Assembly: GCA_018993155.1 (NCBI GenBank)
Contig: JAGKSX010000013.1
Span: 1 to 47,556 of the forward strand
DNA: 47,556 nt
Direction of reading: 5' to 3'
From: Hydrogenophaga sp.
GTDB lineage: Bacteria; Pseudomonadota; Gammaproteobacteria; Burkholderiales; Burkholderiaceae_C
The position numbers and the translations under genes are program-made. Numbering within the stretch: the stretch's first letter is position 1; every line of letters begins with the position of its first letter. The notes below the pieces were generated by a model, which saw nothing but the letters and a program-made list of their open reading frames with translations, made no database searches and was not told where the DNA came from. Positions 28,096 to 36,554 of the stretch are shown in pieces.

Positions 28096-29211
28096 ATGTC
28101 CAACCGAACCCTGTCCTCGACCCCGCGCATCCTGACCCGCCTGGGCCTCCTGGCCGCCGCCGCCCTCGTGGTTTCGGGCTGCTCGATGCTGCAGGAAGAC
28201 AAGATCGACTACAAGAGCGCCAAGCGCGGCAGCACCCTGGACGTGCCGCCCGACCTGAGCCAGCTCACCCGGGATTCGCGCTACAACGTGCCCGGCTCGG
28301 TGGTCACTGCCAGCGGCTATGAAACCGCCCAACCCGCGCAGGCCACGGCCGCCAGCACCGCCGCCGTGAGCGTGGGCGATGTGCGCATCGAGCGCGCGGG
28401 CAACCAGCGCTGGCTCGTGGTGAGCCGCCCGGCCGACAAGCTCTGGAGCCCGGTGCGCGACTTCTGGCAGGAAAACGGTTTCCTGCTCGACATCGACCAG
28501 GAAGGCCTGGGCATCATGGAAACCGATTGGGCCGAGAACCGCGCCAAGCTGCCGCAGGACTTCATCCGCTCGACCATCGGCAAGGTGTTCGAGAACCTCT
28601 ACTCCACCGGCGAACGCGACCGCTTCCGCACCCGCTTCGAACGCACCGCCAACGGCGGCACCGAGATCTACATCAGCCACCGCGGCATGGTGGAGGTCTA
28701 TTCCACCAAGGAAAAAGACCAGACCGTGTGGCAGCCGCGCCCGGCCGACGTGGAACTGGAAACCGAGTTCCTGCGCCGCCTGATGGTCAAGCTCGGCGTG
28801 AGCGAAGCGCAATCTCGGGCCGTGACCGCCAGCGCGCCGGTGCAGGCCGCGGCGCGTGTCGCCATGGTGAACAACGCACCCGTGGTGCAGTTCGACGACA
28901 ACTTCGACCGCGCGTGGCGCCGCGTCGGCCTGTCGCTCGATCGCACGGGTTTCACCGTGGAAGACCGCGACCGCAGCCAGGGCCTCTACTTCGTGCGCTA
29001 CGTCGAACCCGTGGTCAACGCCAAGGAGCCCGGCTTCTTCGCCAAGATGTTCGGCGCATCGAAGACCGAGGCTTCGACCGAGCGCTTCCGCGTGTCGGTC
29101 AAGAGCGTCGAGAACCAGACCACCGTCGCGGTGCTCGACAGCCAGGGCCGGCCAGACAGCTCGGCGTCCGCGCAGCGCATTGCCAAACTGCTGGCCGAAG
29201 ACCTCAAGTAA
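28096..29211 (+). CDS. bamC: outer-membrane assembly lipoprotein BamC
   Basis: BamC is a lipoprotein of the BAM complex that inserts beta-barrel proteins into the outer membrane. A signal peptide ends in the lipobox VVSGC with Cys29, followed by the conserved unstructured lasso region (KIDYKSAKRGSTLDVPPDLS) that binds BamD, and two helix-grip domains (about 100-215 and 255-371). The dapA-bamC order supports the call. Its stop is followed by a strong bidirectional terminator at 29225. Confidence 0.94.
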   Translation: MSNRTLSSTPRILTRLGLLAAAALVVSGCSMLQEDKIDYKSAKRGSTLDVPPDLSQLTRDSRYNVPGSVVTASGYETAQPAQATAASTAAVSVGDVRIERAGNQRWLVVSRPADKLWSPVRDFWQENGFLLDIDQEGLGIMETDWAENRAKLPQDFIRSTIGKVFENLYSTGERDRFRTRFERTANGGTEIYISHRGMVEVYSTKEKDQTVWQPRPADVELETEFLRRLMVKLGVSEAQSRAVTASAPVQAAARVAMVNNAPVVQFDDNFDRAWRRVGLSLDRTGFTVEDRDRSQGLYFVRYVEPVVNAKEPGFFAKMFGASKTEASTERFRVSVKSVENQTTVAVLDSQGRPDSSASAQRIAKLLAEDLK

Positions 29212-29224
29212 GAACGCCACGCAC

Positions 29225-29258
29225 CAAAAAAAAGCCGCCCGAGGGCGGCTTTTTCTTT
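29225..29258. terminator. bidirectional intrinsic terminator
   Basis: The stem AGCCGCC/GGCGGCT (29233-29250) is flanked by an A-run on one side and a T-run on the other, giving a Rho-independent terminator on both strands for the convergent genes bamC and the lipoprotein at 29297. Confidence 0.88.
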
Positions 29259-29296
29259 GACCGGCCCGCGGCGCGGGCCTGCCCCTCAGGGCCGGG

Positions 29297-29644
29297 TCAC
29301 TTCACAGCGGCCTTGGCATCGGCGGCGGCTTCCTTGGCCTTGTCGGCCACGTCCTTGGCGGCGTCCGCGGTGGCAGCGCCTGCGGCCTTGGCGGCGTCGG
29401 CGGTGGCGGCACCGGCTTCCTTCGCAGCGTCCACGGTGGCAGCGGTGGCTTCCTTGGCGGCATCGACGGCGGAGGCGCCGGCTTCCTTGGCGGATTCGGC
29501 AGCGCCGGCCATGGAAGGCGCAGCGGCGGCAGGAGCGGGTTCAGCGGCCGGTGCCGGTGCAGCGACCGGCGCCTCTTCCTTCTTGCCGCAGGCGGTCAAG
29601 GCGATGGCGGCCAACAGGCTGGCGAGCAGGATGGTTTTTTTCAT
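29297..29644 (-). CDS. alanine-rich repeat lipoprotein with LEA-like 11-residue repeats
   Basis: The start MKKTILLASLLAAIALTACG is a lipoprotein signal with lipobox LTAC (Cys19). After an Ala/Pro/Glu linker (about 20-50) the chain is a series of near-repeats of 11 residues: VDAAKEATAAT, VDAAKEAGAAT, ADAAKAAGAAT, ADAAKDVADKA. Such DAAK-type 11-mers make long amphipathic helices, like group 3 LEA and related stress proteins. I therefore expect a periplasmic-facing membrane-anchored helix. The ATG at 29644 is chosen because it starts the signal peptide; the open frame continues upstream without a signal. The length of 115 residues is set by repeat number, so it may vary between strains. Confidence 0.82.
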   Translation of the reverse strand: MKKTILLASLLAAIALTACGKKEEAPVAAPAPAAEPAPAAAAPSMAGAAESAKEAGASAVDAAKEATAATVDAAKEAGAATADAAKAAGAATADAAKDVADKAKEAAADAKAAVK

Positions 29645-29834
29645 GATGACAGTTCCAATGGATGAGAAAGACAGGCGGTCGAACGACCGGTTCGGAGAGG
29701 TTCCACGCACCCTGGGTGTTGTGTGACGGGAGGCCATCCAGCGGAGTGGGTTGACGTGACAACCCTCCCCAGCCGCGCGGATGATACCGCCCCGTCCTGG
29801 TGCAAGAAGCGAAAGGGGTTGTTTTTACCTTTGC

Positions 29835-30344
29835 TCACAGCCCCAGCGTGGACGCCGGGAAAGCGGGCGTGCTCTTGAGCGACCACGCCTGCAGCTGTTC
29901 CTGCAGGGCCACGCGGCGCTCCGCGCTGCGACTCCCCACCATGGTGCATCGCAAAGGGTCCAGCCGCTGCAGCGTCCAGGCCGGTGACCACAACACGCTG
30001 GGCAGTTCGCCCACCGAGGCACTGGCACAGGCTTGCGCCTCCACCAAGTGCCCCCAGGTGCTGCGCCACTGAACGAAACGCGGGTGCATCTGCCGCAACA
30101 CGCTGTAGTCGCGCGCCAGCAGGTGCAGCGAACGGCCGCGTTGCGACCACGCATTGAGCGAAGCCACCACATCGCGTTCGCCCAGCGGCCAGTCGGCGAA
30201 GTCCGCGTCGCACAGGACCATGCGCGGCCAGCCCTCTTGCGCCGCCGTGGCGAAGGCCTGCCGGATCAGGTCGATGAAGGCCACGCGGCCGGAGAGCCGG
30301 CCTTCGGGCAGCGCGGCGATCGAAGCATCCAGGGGATCGGTCAT
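29835..30344 (-). CDS. uncharacterised protein downstream of roxA (169 aa)
   Basis: The soluble 169-residue protein (MTDPLDASIAALPEGRLSGR...) has a pattern IDLIRQAFATAAQEGWPRMV-LCDADFADWPLGERDVVASL and a stretch LHLLARDYSVLRQMHPRF. It may be the small phospholipase-D-like domain of unknown function that betaproteobacteria often encode next to cupin genes, but I am not certain. AGGAG lies ten bases upstream of the ATG at 30344. It follows roxA by 31 bases on the same strand, so the two probably form an operon. No catalytic motif is evident. Confidence 0.8.
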   Translation of the reverse strand: MTDPLDASIAALPEGRLSGRVAFIDLIRQAFATAAQEGWPRMVLCDADFADWPLGERDVVASLNAWSQRGRSLHLLARDYSVLRQMHPRFVQWRSTWGHLVEAQACASASVGELPSVLWSPAWTLQRLDPLRCTMVGSRSAERRVALQEQLQAWSLKSTPAFPASTLGL

Positions 30345-30375
30345 GCGGGTCTCCTGACGAGGCGCCCACAGCGCC

Positions 30376-31539
30376 TCAAGCGGGTTCGATGCGGTGCAGC
30401 CAGCCGGCGTCGAACCAGTCCTGCAGCAGGGCTTGCGCGCCTTCGCTCGCGCGAACCACCTGCCGCTGGTCCAGCGCGCGCTGATCGGCCAACGCGCGCA
30501 TGAGGCGGGCATCGGCACCACCGGCACGAAAGCTCTCGCCGTTGATGAAGATGTGGCGTTCGTCGTACATCATGCGCGTGCGCCGGTCCAGCCGCAAGGC
30601 GCCTGGCGCCCAGTCCCCCTCGGGTTCGTCGAACCAGATGCGCGGCTTGGGCTCGGTCATGACCTCGCCCAGCGCGCAGGCCAGCGACTCGCGTTCCGCC
30701 AGCAGACGCTGCAAGGCGTCCACCGCGAAGGCTTCGAGCGCGGCGGGCATGGCCGCCGGGGTCGCGATGGCCGGCTGCCCGGGGTCGCGAAAGAGCGTGT
30801 CGTCGTCGAGCTCGTCGGCCATGCGCTGCAACAGTTCACCCGCCAGGCCGCCGCGCTGCGGCGCGCGAAAGCCGATGGAGTAGGTGCTGCAGTCCCCGCC
30901 CACCGCATCCCCGTCGTGCGCCCAGCGCGGCGGCAGGTACAGCATGTCGCCCGGATTGAGCACATGCTCTTCCTCGGGTTCGAAATGGCTGAGGATCTTG
31001 AGCGGCACGTCGGGCTGCAGCGACAGGTCTTTCTGCCGACCGATGCGCCAGCGCCGCTGCCCAGTGGCCTGCAGCAGGAACACGTCGTAGCTGTCGAAGT
31101 GCGGACCAACGCCGCCGGCGTCGCTGGCCCAGGAAATCATCAGATCGTCCAGGCGCGCGTCGGGCACGAAACGGAAGCGCTGGAGCAGCTCGTGCGCGGC
31201 GTCCAGGTGCTGGTCGACGCCCTGCACCAGCAAGGTCCAGCCCGCTTGCCGCAGCGGCGGCAGCTGTGGGCGGGTCAAGGGGCCGTGCTTGAGCGTCCAG
31301 CCTTGCGGTTTGCGCACGATCAGGCGCGACTCCACCGCTGCGTCGGCCGCCATGTCGAACAGCTGCTGCCGGCTCAACAAGGGCGCAAAACCCGGGATGG
31401 CGTTGCGGATCAACAGCGGCTTTTTCTGCCAGTGCCGGCGCATGAACTGCGCCGGGCTGAGACCCCCGAGCAGGTCGCAGGGCAGGCCCGGTGCGGGGGC
31501 GGACAAAGAGGGGGGGCTGGATGGGGAGGCATGGAGCAT
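30376..31539 (-). CDS. roxA: JmjC/cupin 2-oxoglutarate oxygenase, RoxA (YcfD) family
   Basis: The 387-residue protein matches the ribosomal oxygenase RoxA/YcfD, which hydroxylates an arginine of ribosomal protein L16 using Fe(II) and 2-oxoglutarate. The facial triad is His147-x-Asp149 (GPHFDSYDVF) and His208 (PPRWAHDG). The family start LLGGLSPAQFMRRHWQKKPLLIRNA and the block VLNPGDMLYLPPRW are conserved, and the C-terminal winged-helix section (about 290-387) is present. It is slightly longer at the N-terminus than E. coli YcfD (about 373). The ATG at 31539 lies only 14 bases from the divergent SlyD-like start and has no room for a leader. Confidence 0.9.
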   Translation of the reverse strand: MLHASPSSPPSLSAPAPGLPCDLLGGLSPAQFMRRHWQKKPLLIRNAIPGFAPLLSRQQLFDMAADAAVESRLIVRKPQGWTLKHGPLTRPQLPPLRQAGWTLLVQGVDQHLDAAHELLQRFRFVPDARLDDLMISWASDAGGVGPHFDSYDVFLLQATGQRRWRIGRQKDLSLQPDVPLKILSHFEPEEEHVLNPGDMLYLPPRWAHDGDAVGGDCSTYSIGFRAPQRGGLAGELLQRMADELDDDTLFRDPGQPAIATPAAMPAALEAFAVDALQRLLAERESLACALGEVMTEPKPRIWFDEPEGDWAPGALRLDRRTRMMYDERHIFINGESFRAGGADARLMRALADQRALDQRQVVRASEGAQALLQDWFDAGWLHRIEPA

Positions 31540-31541
31540 GG

Positions 31542-31551
31542 GACAATTGTC
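31542..31551. promoter_or_regulatory. shared palindromic -10 element between divergent leaderless genes
   Basis: GACAATTGTC is a perfect palindrome. Read on either strand it gives GACAAT, a -10-like hexamer, followed by exactly six bases and then the ATG of the gene on that strand (31554 plus, 31539 minus). Both transcripts would begin at their start codons. Confidence 0.55.
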
Positions 31552-31553
31552 GG

Positions 31554-32105
31554 ATGAAAATCAACCAACAATGCGTGGTCGCGCTGACCTGGACCCTCAA
31601 GGACACGCTGGGCGAAGAACTCGACGTGCTCGATGAGCCGGTGGAGTTCCTCGTGGGCGGCAACGACCTGTTGGCCAAGATCGAGGAAGCGCTGCTGAAC
31701 CACTCGGCGGGCGACACGATCGACCTGCACCTGGAGCCGGCCGACGCCTTCGGCGACTACGACGACCGCCTGCTGTTCCTTGAACCCCGCCACCTGCTGC
31801 CCGACGAGATCGAAGAAGGCATGGGCTTCGAGGGTCTGCCTCCGGGCTGCAACCCCTCAGCCCCCAAGGACCGCCTGTACTTCATCAGCGACATCTACCC
31901 CGAGCACGTGGTGCTGGACGGCAACCACCCCCTGGCCGGCATCGCTCTGCGCATCAGCCTGAAGGTGCACGCGGTGCGCGAGGCGCAGGAAAACGAGGTG
32001 GGCCAGGGCACGCTGGGCACCGGCTTCTTCCGCATGCAGGTGGACACGCCCGACGAACTGCAGGGCCCCGGCCTCACGCCGCCCGGCCCCCACACCCTGC
32101 ACTGA
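31554..32105 (+). CDS. slyD: SlyD-like FKBP-type peptidyl-prolyl isomerase
   Basis: The 183-residue product starts MKINQQCVVALTWTLKDTLG and has the SlyD-type FKBP pattern: PVEFLVGGNDLLAKIEEALLNHSAGDTIDLHLEPADAFGDYD (flap insertion between strands) and GNHPLAGIALRISLKVHAVREA closing the FKBP fold. It is divergent from E. coli SlyD: the usual GLE after the loop is AKIE and the His/Cys-rich metal tail is missing, so nickel handling is unlikely and folding help is the probable role. The ATG at 31554 is required by the start of homology and sits six bases after a -10 box, without Shine-Dalgarno sequence. Confidence 0.82.
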   Translation: MKINQQCVVALTWTLKDTLGEELDVLDEPVEFLVGGNDLLAKIEEALLNHSAGDTIDLHLEPADAFGDYDDRLLFLEPRHLLPDEIEEGMGFEGLPPGCNPSAPKDRLYFISDIYPEHVVLDGNHPLAGIALRISLKVHAVREAQENEVGQGTLGTGFFRMQVDTPDELQGPGLTPPGPHTLH

Positions 32106-32190
32106 TCGCCCCCCCCCCGCCGCGCTTCGCGCGTCCCCCTCAAGGGGGCGGTGCCAGCGGCCCGGCAAAGCCGGTTCCGCGGCACCTCTG
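32106..32190. repeat. REP-like interspersed repeat, copy C
   Basis: It follows the slyD-like stop codon. It has a ten-C run (32109-32118), GCGC-TTCG-CGCG, CCCCCTCAAGGGGG, then a 26-base block (32157-32182, beginning GCGGCCCGGCAAAGCCGG) that is identical to copy D at 41259-41284. It lies between convergent genes (slyD-like and dut). Confidence 0.75.
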
Positions 32191-32220
32191 AATCAGACCA
32201 CGTCGCGCGACGATGGTCTC

Positions 32221-32670
32221 TTATCCTCTGCCCGTGGAACCGTAGCCGCCCGCGCCACGCTCGCTCGCGCTGGCGAAGTCGTTCACCACGTTGAACTCCG
32301 CCTGCACCACCGGCACGATCACCATCTGCGCAATGCGCTCCATGGGCTCGATGGTGAAGGCCACGTCGCTGCGGTTCCAGGCGCTCACTATGAGCTGGCC
32401 CTGGTAGTCGCTGTCGATCAGGCCGACCAGGTTGCCCAGCACGATGCCGTGCTTGTGGCCCAGGCCGGAGCGCGGCAGGATCATGGCGGCGTAGCCGGGG
32501 TCGGCCAGATGGATCGCCAGGCCGGTCGGCACCAGCTGCCAGGCGTTGGGTGCCAGCACCAGCGGCGCGTCGAGGCAGGCCCGCAGATCGAGGCCGGCGC
32601 TGCCGGGCGTGGCGTAGGAAGGCATCTGGCTGACCAAACGCGGATCCAGGATGCGGACATCAAGTTTCAT
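32221..32670 (-). CDS. dut: dUTP diphosphatase
   Basis: The 149-residue trimeric dUTPase has its five motifs: [10 protein letters not shown] (motif 1), [10 protein letters not shown] (motif 2), [16 protein letters not shown] (motif 3), ERIAQMVI (motif 4) and [12 protein letters not shown] (motif 5). It cleaves dUTP to dUMP and keeps uracil out of DNA. The start at 32670 (MKLDVRIL) matches the family; longer upstream frames lack homology. No ribosome site precedes it (CGGTTTTTATG), so initiation may be leaderless or use an atypical signal. Convergent with the slyD-like gene. Confidence 0.95.
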   Translation of the reverse strand: MKLDVRILDPRLVSQMPSYATPGSAGLDLRACLDAPLVLAPNAWQLVPTGLAIHLADPGYAAMILPRSGLGHKHGIVLGNLVGLIDSDYQGQLIVSAWNRSDVAFTIEPMERIAQMVIVPVVQAEFNVVNDFASASERGAGGYGSTGRG

Positions 32671-32696
32671 AAAAACCGAGACAGTGTCAGTAGGAA

Positions 32697-32725
32697 CGAA
32701 AAGGCCCGCTGCACGCAGCGGGCCC
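32697..32725 (-). terminator. intrinsic terminator of the TRAP operon
   Basis: GGCCCGCTG/CAGCGGGCC (32703-32711/32716-32724) form perfect 9-bp arms with a CACG loop; on the minus strand the stem is followed by TTTTCG. It lies 57 bases after the stop of the binding-protein gene at 32782. Confidence 0.82.
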
Positions 32726-32781
32726 CTGCCCAGATGCACCATGGACCCGGTCGAGCCGGACCGCAGGTGCGGCTTTCAAGT

Positions 32782-33864
32782 TCAGATCTTCACGCCAGCC
32801 ATGTACTGGTTGAACGGGAACTCCGAGAAACGGTTCCACAGAATCTGATCGCGCTGGAAGGTGCGCATGTCCTGGTGGATCTTCTTGAAGGTGGGCGACT
32901 TGGCTTCGTGCTCGGCGAACACTTCCATGCAGGCCTTGAAGCCGGCATCGATCACCGCCTTGGGGAACGCCTTGAGCTGGGTCTTCTCGGCCACCAGTTT
33001 CTTCAATGCGATCGGGTTCACGGCATCGTACTTGGCGGTCATGTCGGTCGCAGCCACGGCCATGGCGGCGTTCAGGATGGCCTTGTTTTCATCCGACAGG
33101 GCGTTGAACTTCTTCAGGTTGATGAAGAACTCCAGATCGGCGCCGCCTTCCCACCAGCCCGGGTAGTAGTAGAACGGAGCCACCTTGTGAAAGCCCAGTT
33201 TGGCGTCGTCGTGCGGACCGACAAATTCGGCCGCGTCCAGCGTGCCCTTTTCCAGCGCCTGGTACACCTCACCGGCCGGCAGGTTCTGCGACACCACGCC
33301 CAGCTTGGCCATGCCCTCGCCGAACACGCCGCCGCCCATGCGCATCTTCAGGCCCTTGAGGTCGGCGGCGGTCTTGATCTCCTTGCGGTACCAGCCGCCC
33401 ATCTGCGTGCCCGTGTTGCCGGCGCTGGCGGTGCGGAAGTTGTACTGGGCGAAGAATTCATCGAGCAGCTTGCCACCATTGCCATGCTGCTTCCACGCGG
33501 TGTTCTGCCGGGCGGTCAGGCCGAAGGGCACCGCGCAGCTGAAGGCGAAAACAGGGTCCTTGCCGGTGAAGTAATAGGCGGCCGTCTGGGCCATGTCGAT
33601 GTTGTCGCCCTGCAGCGCGTCCACGACACCGAAGGCAGGCATCAATTCGCCCGCGGGGTGGACCGAAATCTCGAACTTGCCGCCGGACAGCGCCTTGACG
33701 GTCTGCGACAGCTTCTCGGCACTGCCGAAGATGGTGTCCAGCGAACGCGGGAAACTCGAAGCCAGGCGCCAGCGCACTGCCGCTTGCGCATGCACGGCGG
33801 GTGCCACACCGGCGGCCAGCACACCGGCGAGGCCGGCACTCTTCACGATTGAACGACGATCCAT
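32782..33864 (-). CDS. TRAP transporter substrate-binding protein (DctP family)
   Basis: The 360-residue periplasmic protein begins MDRRSIVKSAGLAGVLAAG with a twin-arginine-like signal peptide (R3-R4) and a cleavage site near VHA-QA (about residue 26). The body has the DctP-type pattern WRLASSFPRSLDTIFGSAEKLSQ, GTQMGGWYRKEIKTAADLKGLKMRMGG (with the Arg that binds the substrate carboxylate) and AEFVGPHDDAKLGF. It resembles binding proteins for 2-oxo/hydroxy monocarboxylates (TakP-like). GGAGCAG precedes the ATG. It is the last gene of the operon after the two permease genes. Confidence 0.92.
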   Translation of the reverse strand: MDRRSIVKSAGLAGVLAAGVAPAVHAQAAVRWRLASSFPRSLDTIFGSAEKLSQTVKALSGGKFEISVHPAGELMPAFGVVDALQGDNIDMAQTAAYYFTGKDPVFAFSCAVPFGLTARQNTAWKQHGNGGKLLDEFFAQYNFRTASAGNTGTQMGGWYRKEIKTAADLKGLKMRMGGGVFGEGMAKLGVVSQNLPAGEVYQALEKGTLDAAEFVGPHDDAKLGFHKVAPFYYYPGWWEGGADLEFFINLKKFNALSDENKAILNAAMAVAATDMTAKYDAVNPIALKKLVAEKTQLKAFPKAVIDAGFKACMEVFAEHEAKSPTFKKIHQDMRTFQRDQILWNRFSEFPFNQYMAGVKI

Positions 33865-33987
33865 TGAGACTGCTCCAGGATTGCTTGAAAAAGCTTGAAA
33901 GAAAAGGCGCGGCCCTTTGCGAGGCACACCCAGGGGATGGGAGAAAGGTCTTTTGATTCTATTGATATCTGCTGTGTCTCAAAGGCA

Positions 33988-34017
33988 AGCCTGCCGAGGG
34001 TTTTCCCTCGACAGGCT
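33988..34017. terminator. hairpin between TRAP permease and binding-protein genes
   Basis: AGCCTGCCGAGGG (33988-34000) and CCCTCGACAGGCT (34005-34017) pair with one mismatch around a TTTT loop. There is no real T-tract, so partial termination or an mRNA stabiliser that sets different levels of permease and binding protein is likely. Position after the large permease stop (34038) fits. Confidence 0.5.
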
Positions 34018-34037
34018 GCGCTTCGTCACAGAAGGGA

Positions 34038-35873
34038 TCACTTGCGGCCGAGGGCCTCTTGCATCGCCTTCATGGGGTCGTCTTCCGGTGCGGTTTTCGC
34101 ATCGGGGCTGGCGTCTCCCGCCCCCTCCGGTTTTGCAGCGGGTTCTGCGGTGCTGTCTGCCGGCGGCGCACTCTGCTCATCCGCGCCATAGTCACCGCTG
34201 CCGCCATAACCGCCTTCGGATTCCGTGCCGAGGTTCTCCATCATCTGTTCGCCGACTTCCTTGAGGTCGTACTCACCCACCTTGTCCAGGCTGCCGGTCA
34301 CCAGGCCGGGGAACGCGATCAGCACGCCCACCATGAACAGCTGGATGATCAGGAAGGGAATCGCCCCTTTGTAGATCTGCATGGTCGTGACCGGGGCCAT
34401 GACCTTGTTCGTCACGCGGTCCACATAGGGCTTGTCGGGCGCCACCGAGCGCAGGAAGAACAGTGCGAAGCCGAATGGCGGGTGCATGAACGAGGTCTGC
34501 ATGTTCACCGCCAGGAGCACACCGAACCAGATCAGGTCGATGCCCAGCTTGTCCGCCACCGGCGCCAACAGCGGCACCACGATGAACGAAAGCTCGAAGT
34601 AGTCGAGGAAGAACGCCAGGAAGAAGATCAGGATGTTGACCACGATCAGGAAGCCTACCGGGCCGCCCGGCAGGTCGGCGAGCAGGTGCTCCACCCAGAT
34701 CGGTCCGTCGGCTGCCTGGAACACCAAGCCGAAGATCGTGGCGCCGATCAGGATGAACATCACGAAGCTGCCGAGCTTGGTGGTCGTGGCCAGGGCCTGT
34801 TTGAGCAGCTTCATGTCCAGCCGCTTGCGCATGAGGGCCATGATGATGGCGCCCATCGCCCCCATGGCGCCGCCCTCGGTCGGGGTGGCGATGCCCAGGA
34901 AGATGGTGCCGAGCACCAGGAAGATCAGCAGCAGCGGCGGGATCAGCACGAAAGTCACCCGCTCGGCCAGGCGCGAGAGCAGGCCCAGCTTCGCGTACTT
35001 GTTGGCCAGCGCGATCACCAGCGCCACGAAGGCGCCACCGGCCATGGCCACCACGATCTTCTCGTCGGTGGGCACGGAGCTCACCTCGTGTCCCAGCCAC
35101 CAGGTGTGCACCTCGGGCATGTAGCGCGCGAGCACGATGGACACCATGAAGGAGATCACCATCAGCACCAGCAGCGACTGGTAACCCCCGCTGCCATTGG
35201 GCTCGCGGTAGATGCGCGCTTCGATGGGCAATGCGGGCACGCTGGCCGGCTTGAAGATGGCCAGACCGGCAATGTAGATCACGTAGCAGCCGACCAGCAT
35301 GAAGGCAGGGATGAAGGCACCCTTGTACATGTCGCCCACGCTGCGGCCGAGCTGGTCGGCCATGATGATCAGCACCAGCGAGGGCGGAATGATCTGCGCC
35401 AGCGTGCCCGAAGCCGCGATCACGCCACTGGAAAACTGGCGGTCGTAGCCATAGCGCAGCATGATGGGCAGTGAGATGAGCCCCATCGAGATGACCGACG
35501 CCGCCACAACGCCTGTGGTGGCCGCCAGCATCGCGCCGACAAAGACCACCGCCAGAGCCAGGCCACCGCGCATCGGCCCGAAGACCTGCCCGACGGTGTC
35601 GAGCAGGTCCTCTGCCATGCCGCTGCGCTCCAGGATCAGCCCCATGAGCGTGAAGAAAGGCACCGCCAGCAAGGTGTCGTTGGCCATGATGCCGATGAGG
35701 CGCTGCGGCAGCCAGGCCAGCACCGAAGACGGGAACACGCCCATCTCGATGCCGACGATGCCGAAGGCCAGGCCACAGGCACCCAGGCTGAAGGCCACTG
35801 GAAAGCCCAGCAGCAGAAAGATGATGAGCCCCGCAAACATGATCGGGGCAAAGTTCGCCGCAATGAATTCCAT
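34038..35873 (-). CDS. TRAP transporter large permease (DctM family, long form)
   Basis: The 611-residue protein has 12 or more membrane helices and DctM blocks (LGFPVAFSLGACGLAFG, FFTLMGLILERSGMAEDLLD, SGTLAQIIPPSLVLIIMAD, GIATPTEGGAMGAMGAI). Ordinary DctM is about 425 residues; this belongs to the longer branch with an extra middle segment (about residues 215-320). Unusually it ends in a cytoplasmic tail of about 80 hydrophilic residues rich in Glu, Asp, Ala, Pro and Gly (about 530-611), with no obvious fold. It starts 17 bases after the small permease gene. Confidence 0.93.
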   Translation of the reverse strand: MEFIAANFAPIMFAGLIIFLLLGFPVAFSLGACGLAFGIVGIEMGVFPSSVLAWLPQRLIGIMANDTLLAVPFFTLMGLILERSGMAEDLLDTVGQVFGPMRGGLALAVVFVGAMLAATTGVVAASVISMGLISLPIMLRYGYDRQFSSGVIAASGTLAQIIPPSLVLIIMADQLGRSVGDMYKGAFIPAFMLVGCYVIYIAGLAIFKPASVPALPIEARIYREPNGSGGYQSLLVLMVISFMVSIVLARYMPEVHTWWLGHEVSSVPTDEKIVVAMAGGAFVALVIALANKYAKLGLLSRLAERVTFVLIPPLLLIFLVLGTIFLGIATPTEGGAMGAMGAIIMALMRKRLDMKLLKQALATTTKLGSFVMFILIGATIFGLVFQAADGPIWVEHLLADLPGGPVGFLIVVNILIFFLAFFLDYFELSFIVVPLLAPVADKLGIDLIWFGVLLAVNMQTSFMHPPFGFALFFLRSVAPDKPYVDRVTNKVMAPVTTMQIYKGAIPFLIIQLFMVGVLIAFPGLVTGSLDKVGEYDLKEVGEQMMENLGTESEGGYGGSGDYGADEQSAPPADSTAEPAAKPEGAGDASPDAKTAPEDDPMKAMQEALGRK

Positions 35874-35890
35874 CGTGATCCCCTGACCGG

Positions 35891-36496
35891 TTATTGAGAA
35901 ACGCGCTTGTCCTTGGCGGACTCGCGCTGACTCAGAATCTCAGCCAGCTCTTCCTCGGCGGACTTCTCGCCGGCCTTGATGGTCGGGTCGGGGCCGTGGC
36001 CAGTGAGGAAGGCCACGCGCTTGATGAGTTCGGACCAACCCTGAATCATCAGCAGGATGAAGCCCACCGGTATCGCCAGCCAAACCGGCCAGCGGATCAG
36101 GCCGCCGGGGTTGCCCGACATCTCACCGGATGCGTACTTTTCCATGAACATCGGAACGCCGTAGTACAGCACCAGCAGGCACACCGGCGTGAGGAAGAAC
36201 GCAAAGCCCAGGATGTCGATCCACATCTGCACCTTCTTGGGCAGACGGCTGTTGATGACATCGATGCGCACATGCTCGCGGTTGAGCAGCGTGAAGCCAG
36301 CCGCGATCAGGAACGACCACGCAAAGAGATACCACTGGATCTCGAGAAATGCGTTGGAGCTGTTGTTGAACGTGTAGCGCACGAGCGCGTTGGCGGCGCT
36401 GATGACCGTGGAACCCATGATGAGCCAGATCGCATAACGACCGACCCATGCATTGAGCCGGTCAACGCCTCGAGAAAAACTGAGCAATGCACCCAT
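35891..36496 (-). CDS. TRAP transporter small permease (DctQ family)
   Basis: This 201-residue protein has four membrane helices and the DctQ pattern WYLFAWSFLIAAGFTLLNREHVRIDVI and LLVLYYGVPMFMEKYASGEMSGNPGGLIRWP. The start at 36496 (MGALLSFSRGVD) is preceded by AAGAAGAGG; the frame is open further upstream but that DNA holds the promoter and leader hairpin. It is the first gene of the TRAP operon; the partner membrane protein is encoded next. Confidence 0.92.
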   Translation of the reverse strand: MGALLSFSRGVDRLNAWVGRYAIWLIMGSTVISAANALVRYTFNNSSNAFLEIQWYLFAWSFLIAAGFTLLNREHVRIDVINSRLPKKVQMWIDILGFAFFLTPVCLLVLYYGVPMFMEKYASGEMSGNPGGLIRWPVWLAIPVGFILLMIQGWSELIKRVAFLTGHGPDPTIKAGEKSAEEELAEILSQRESAKDKRVSQ

Positions 36497-36554
36497 CCTG
36501 GTTACCTCTTCTTGTGAAAGTTGGTCCGATACCGTGTCTCCGCCGGATAAAGAA

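Noticed and set aside
32109-32118. Ten-C run as a phase-variation tract
   Set aside because: It lies after the slyD-like stop and inside an interspersed repeat, so slippage would not alter a reading frame or a promoter that I can see.
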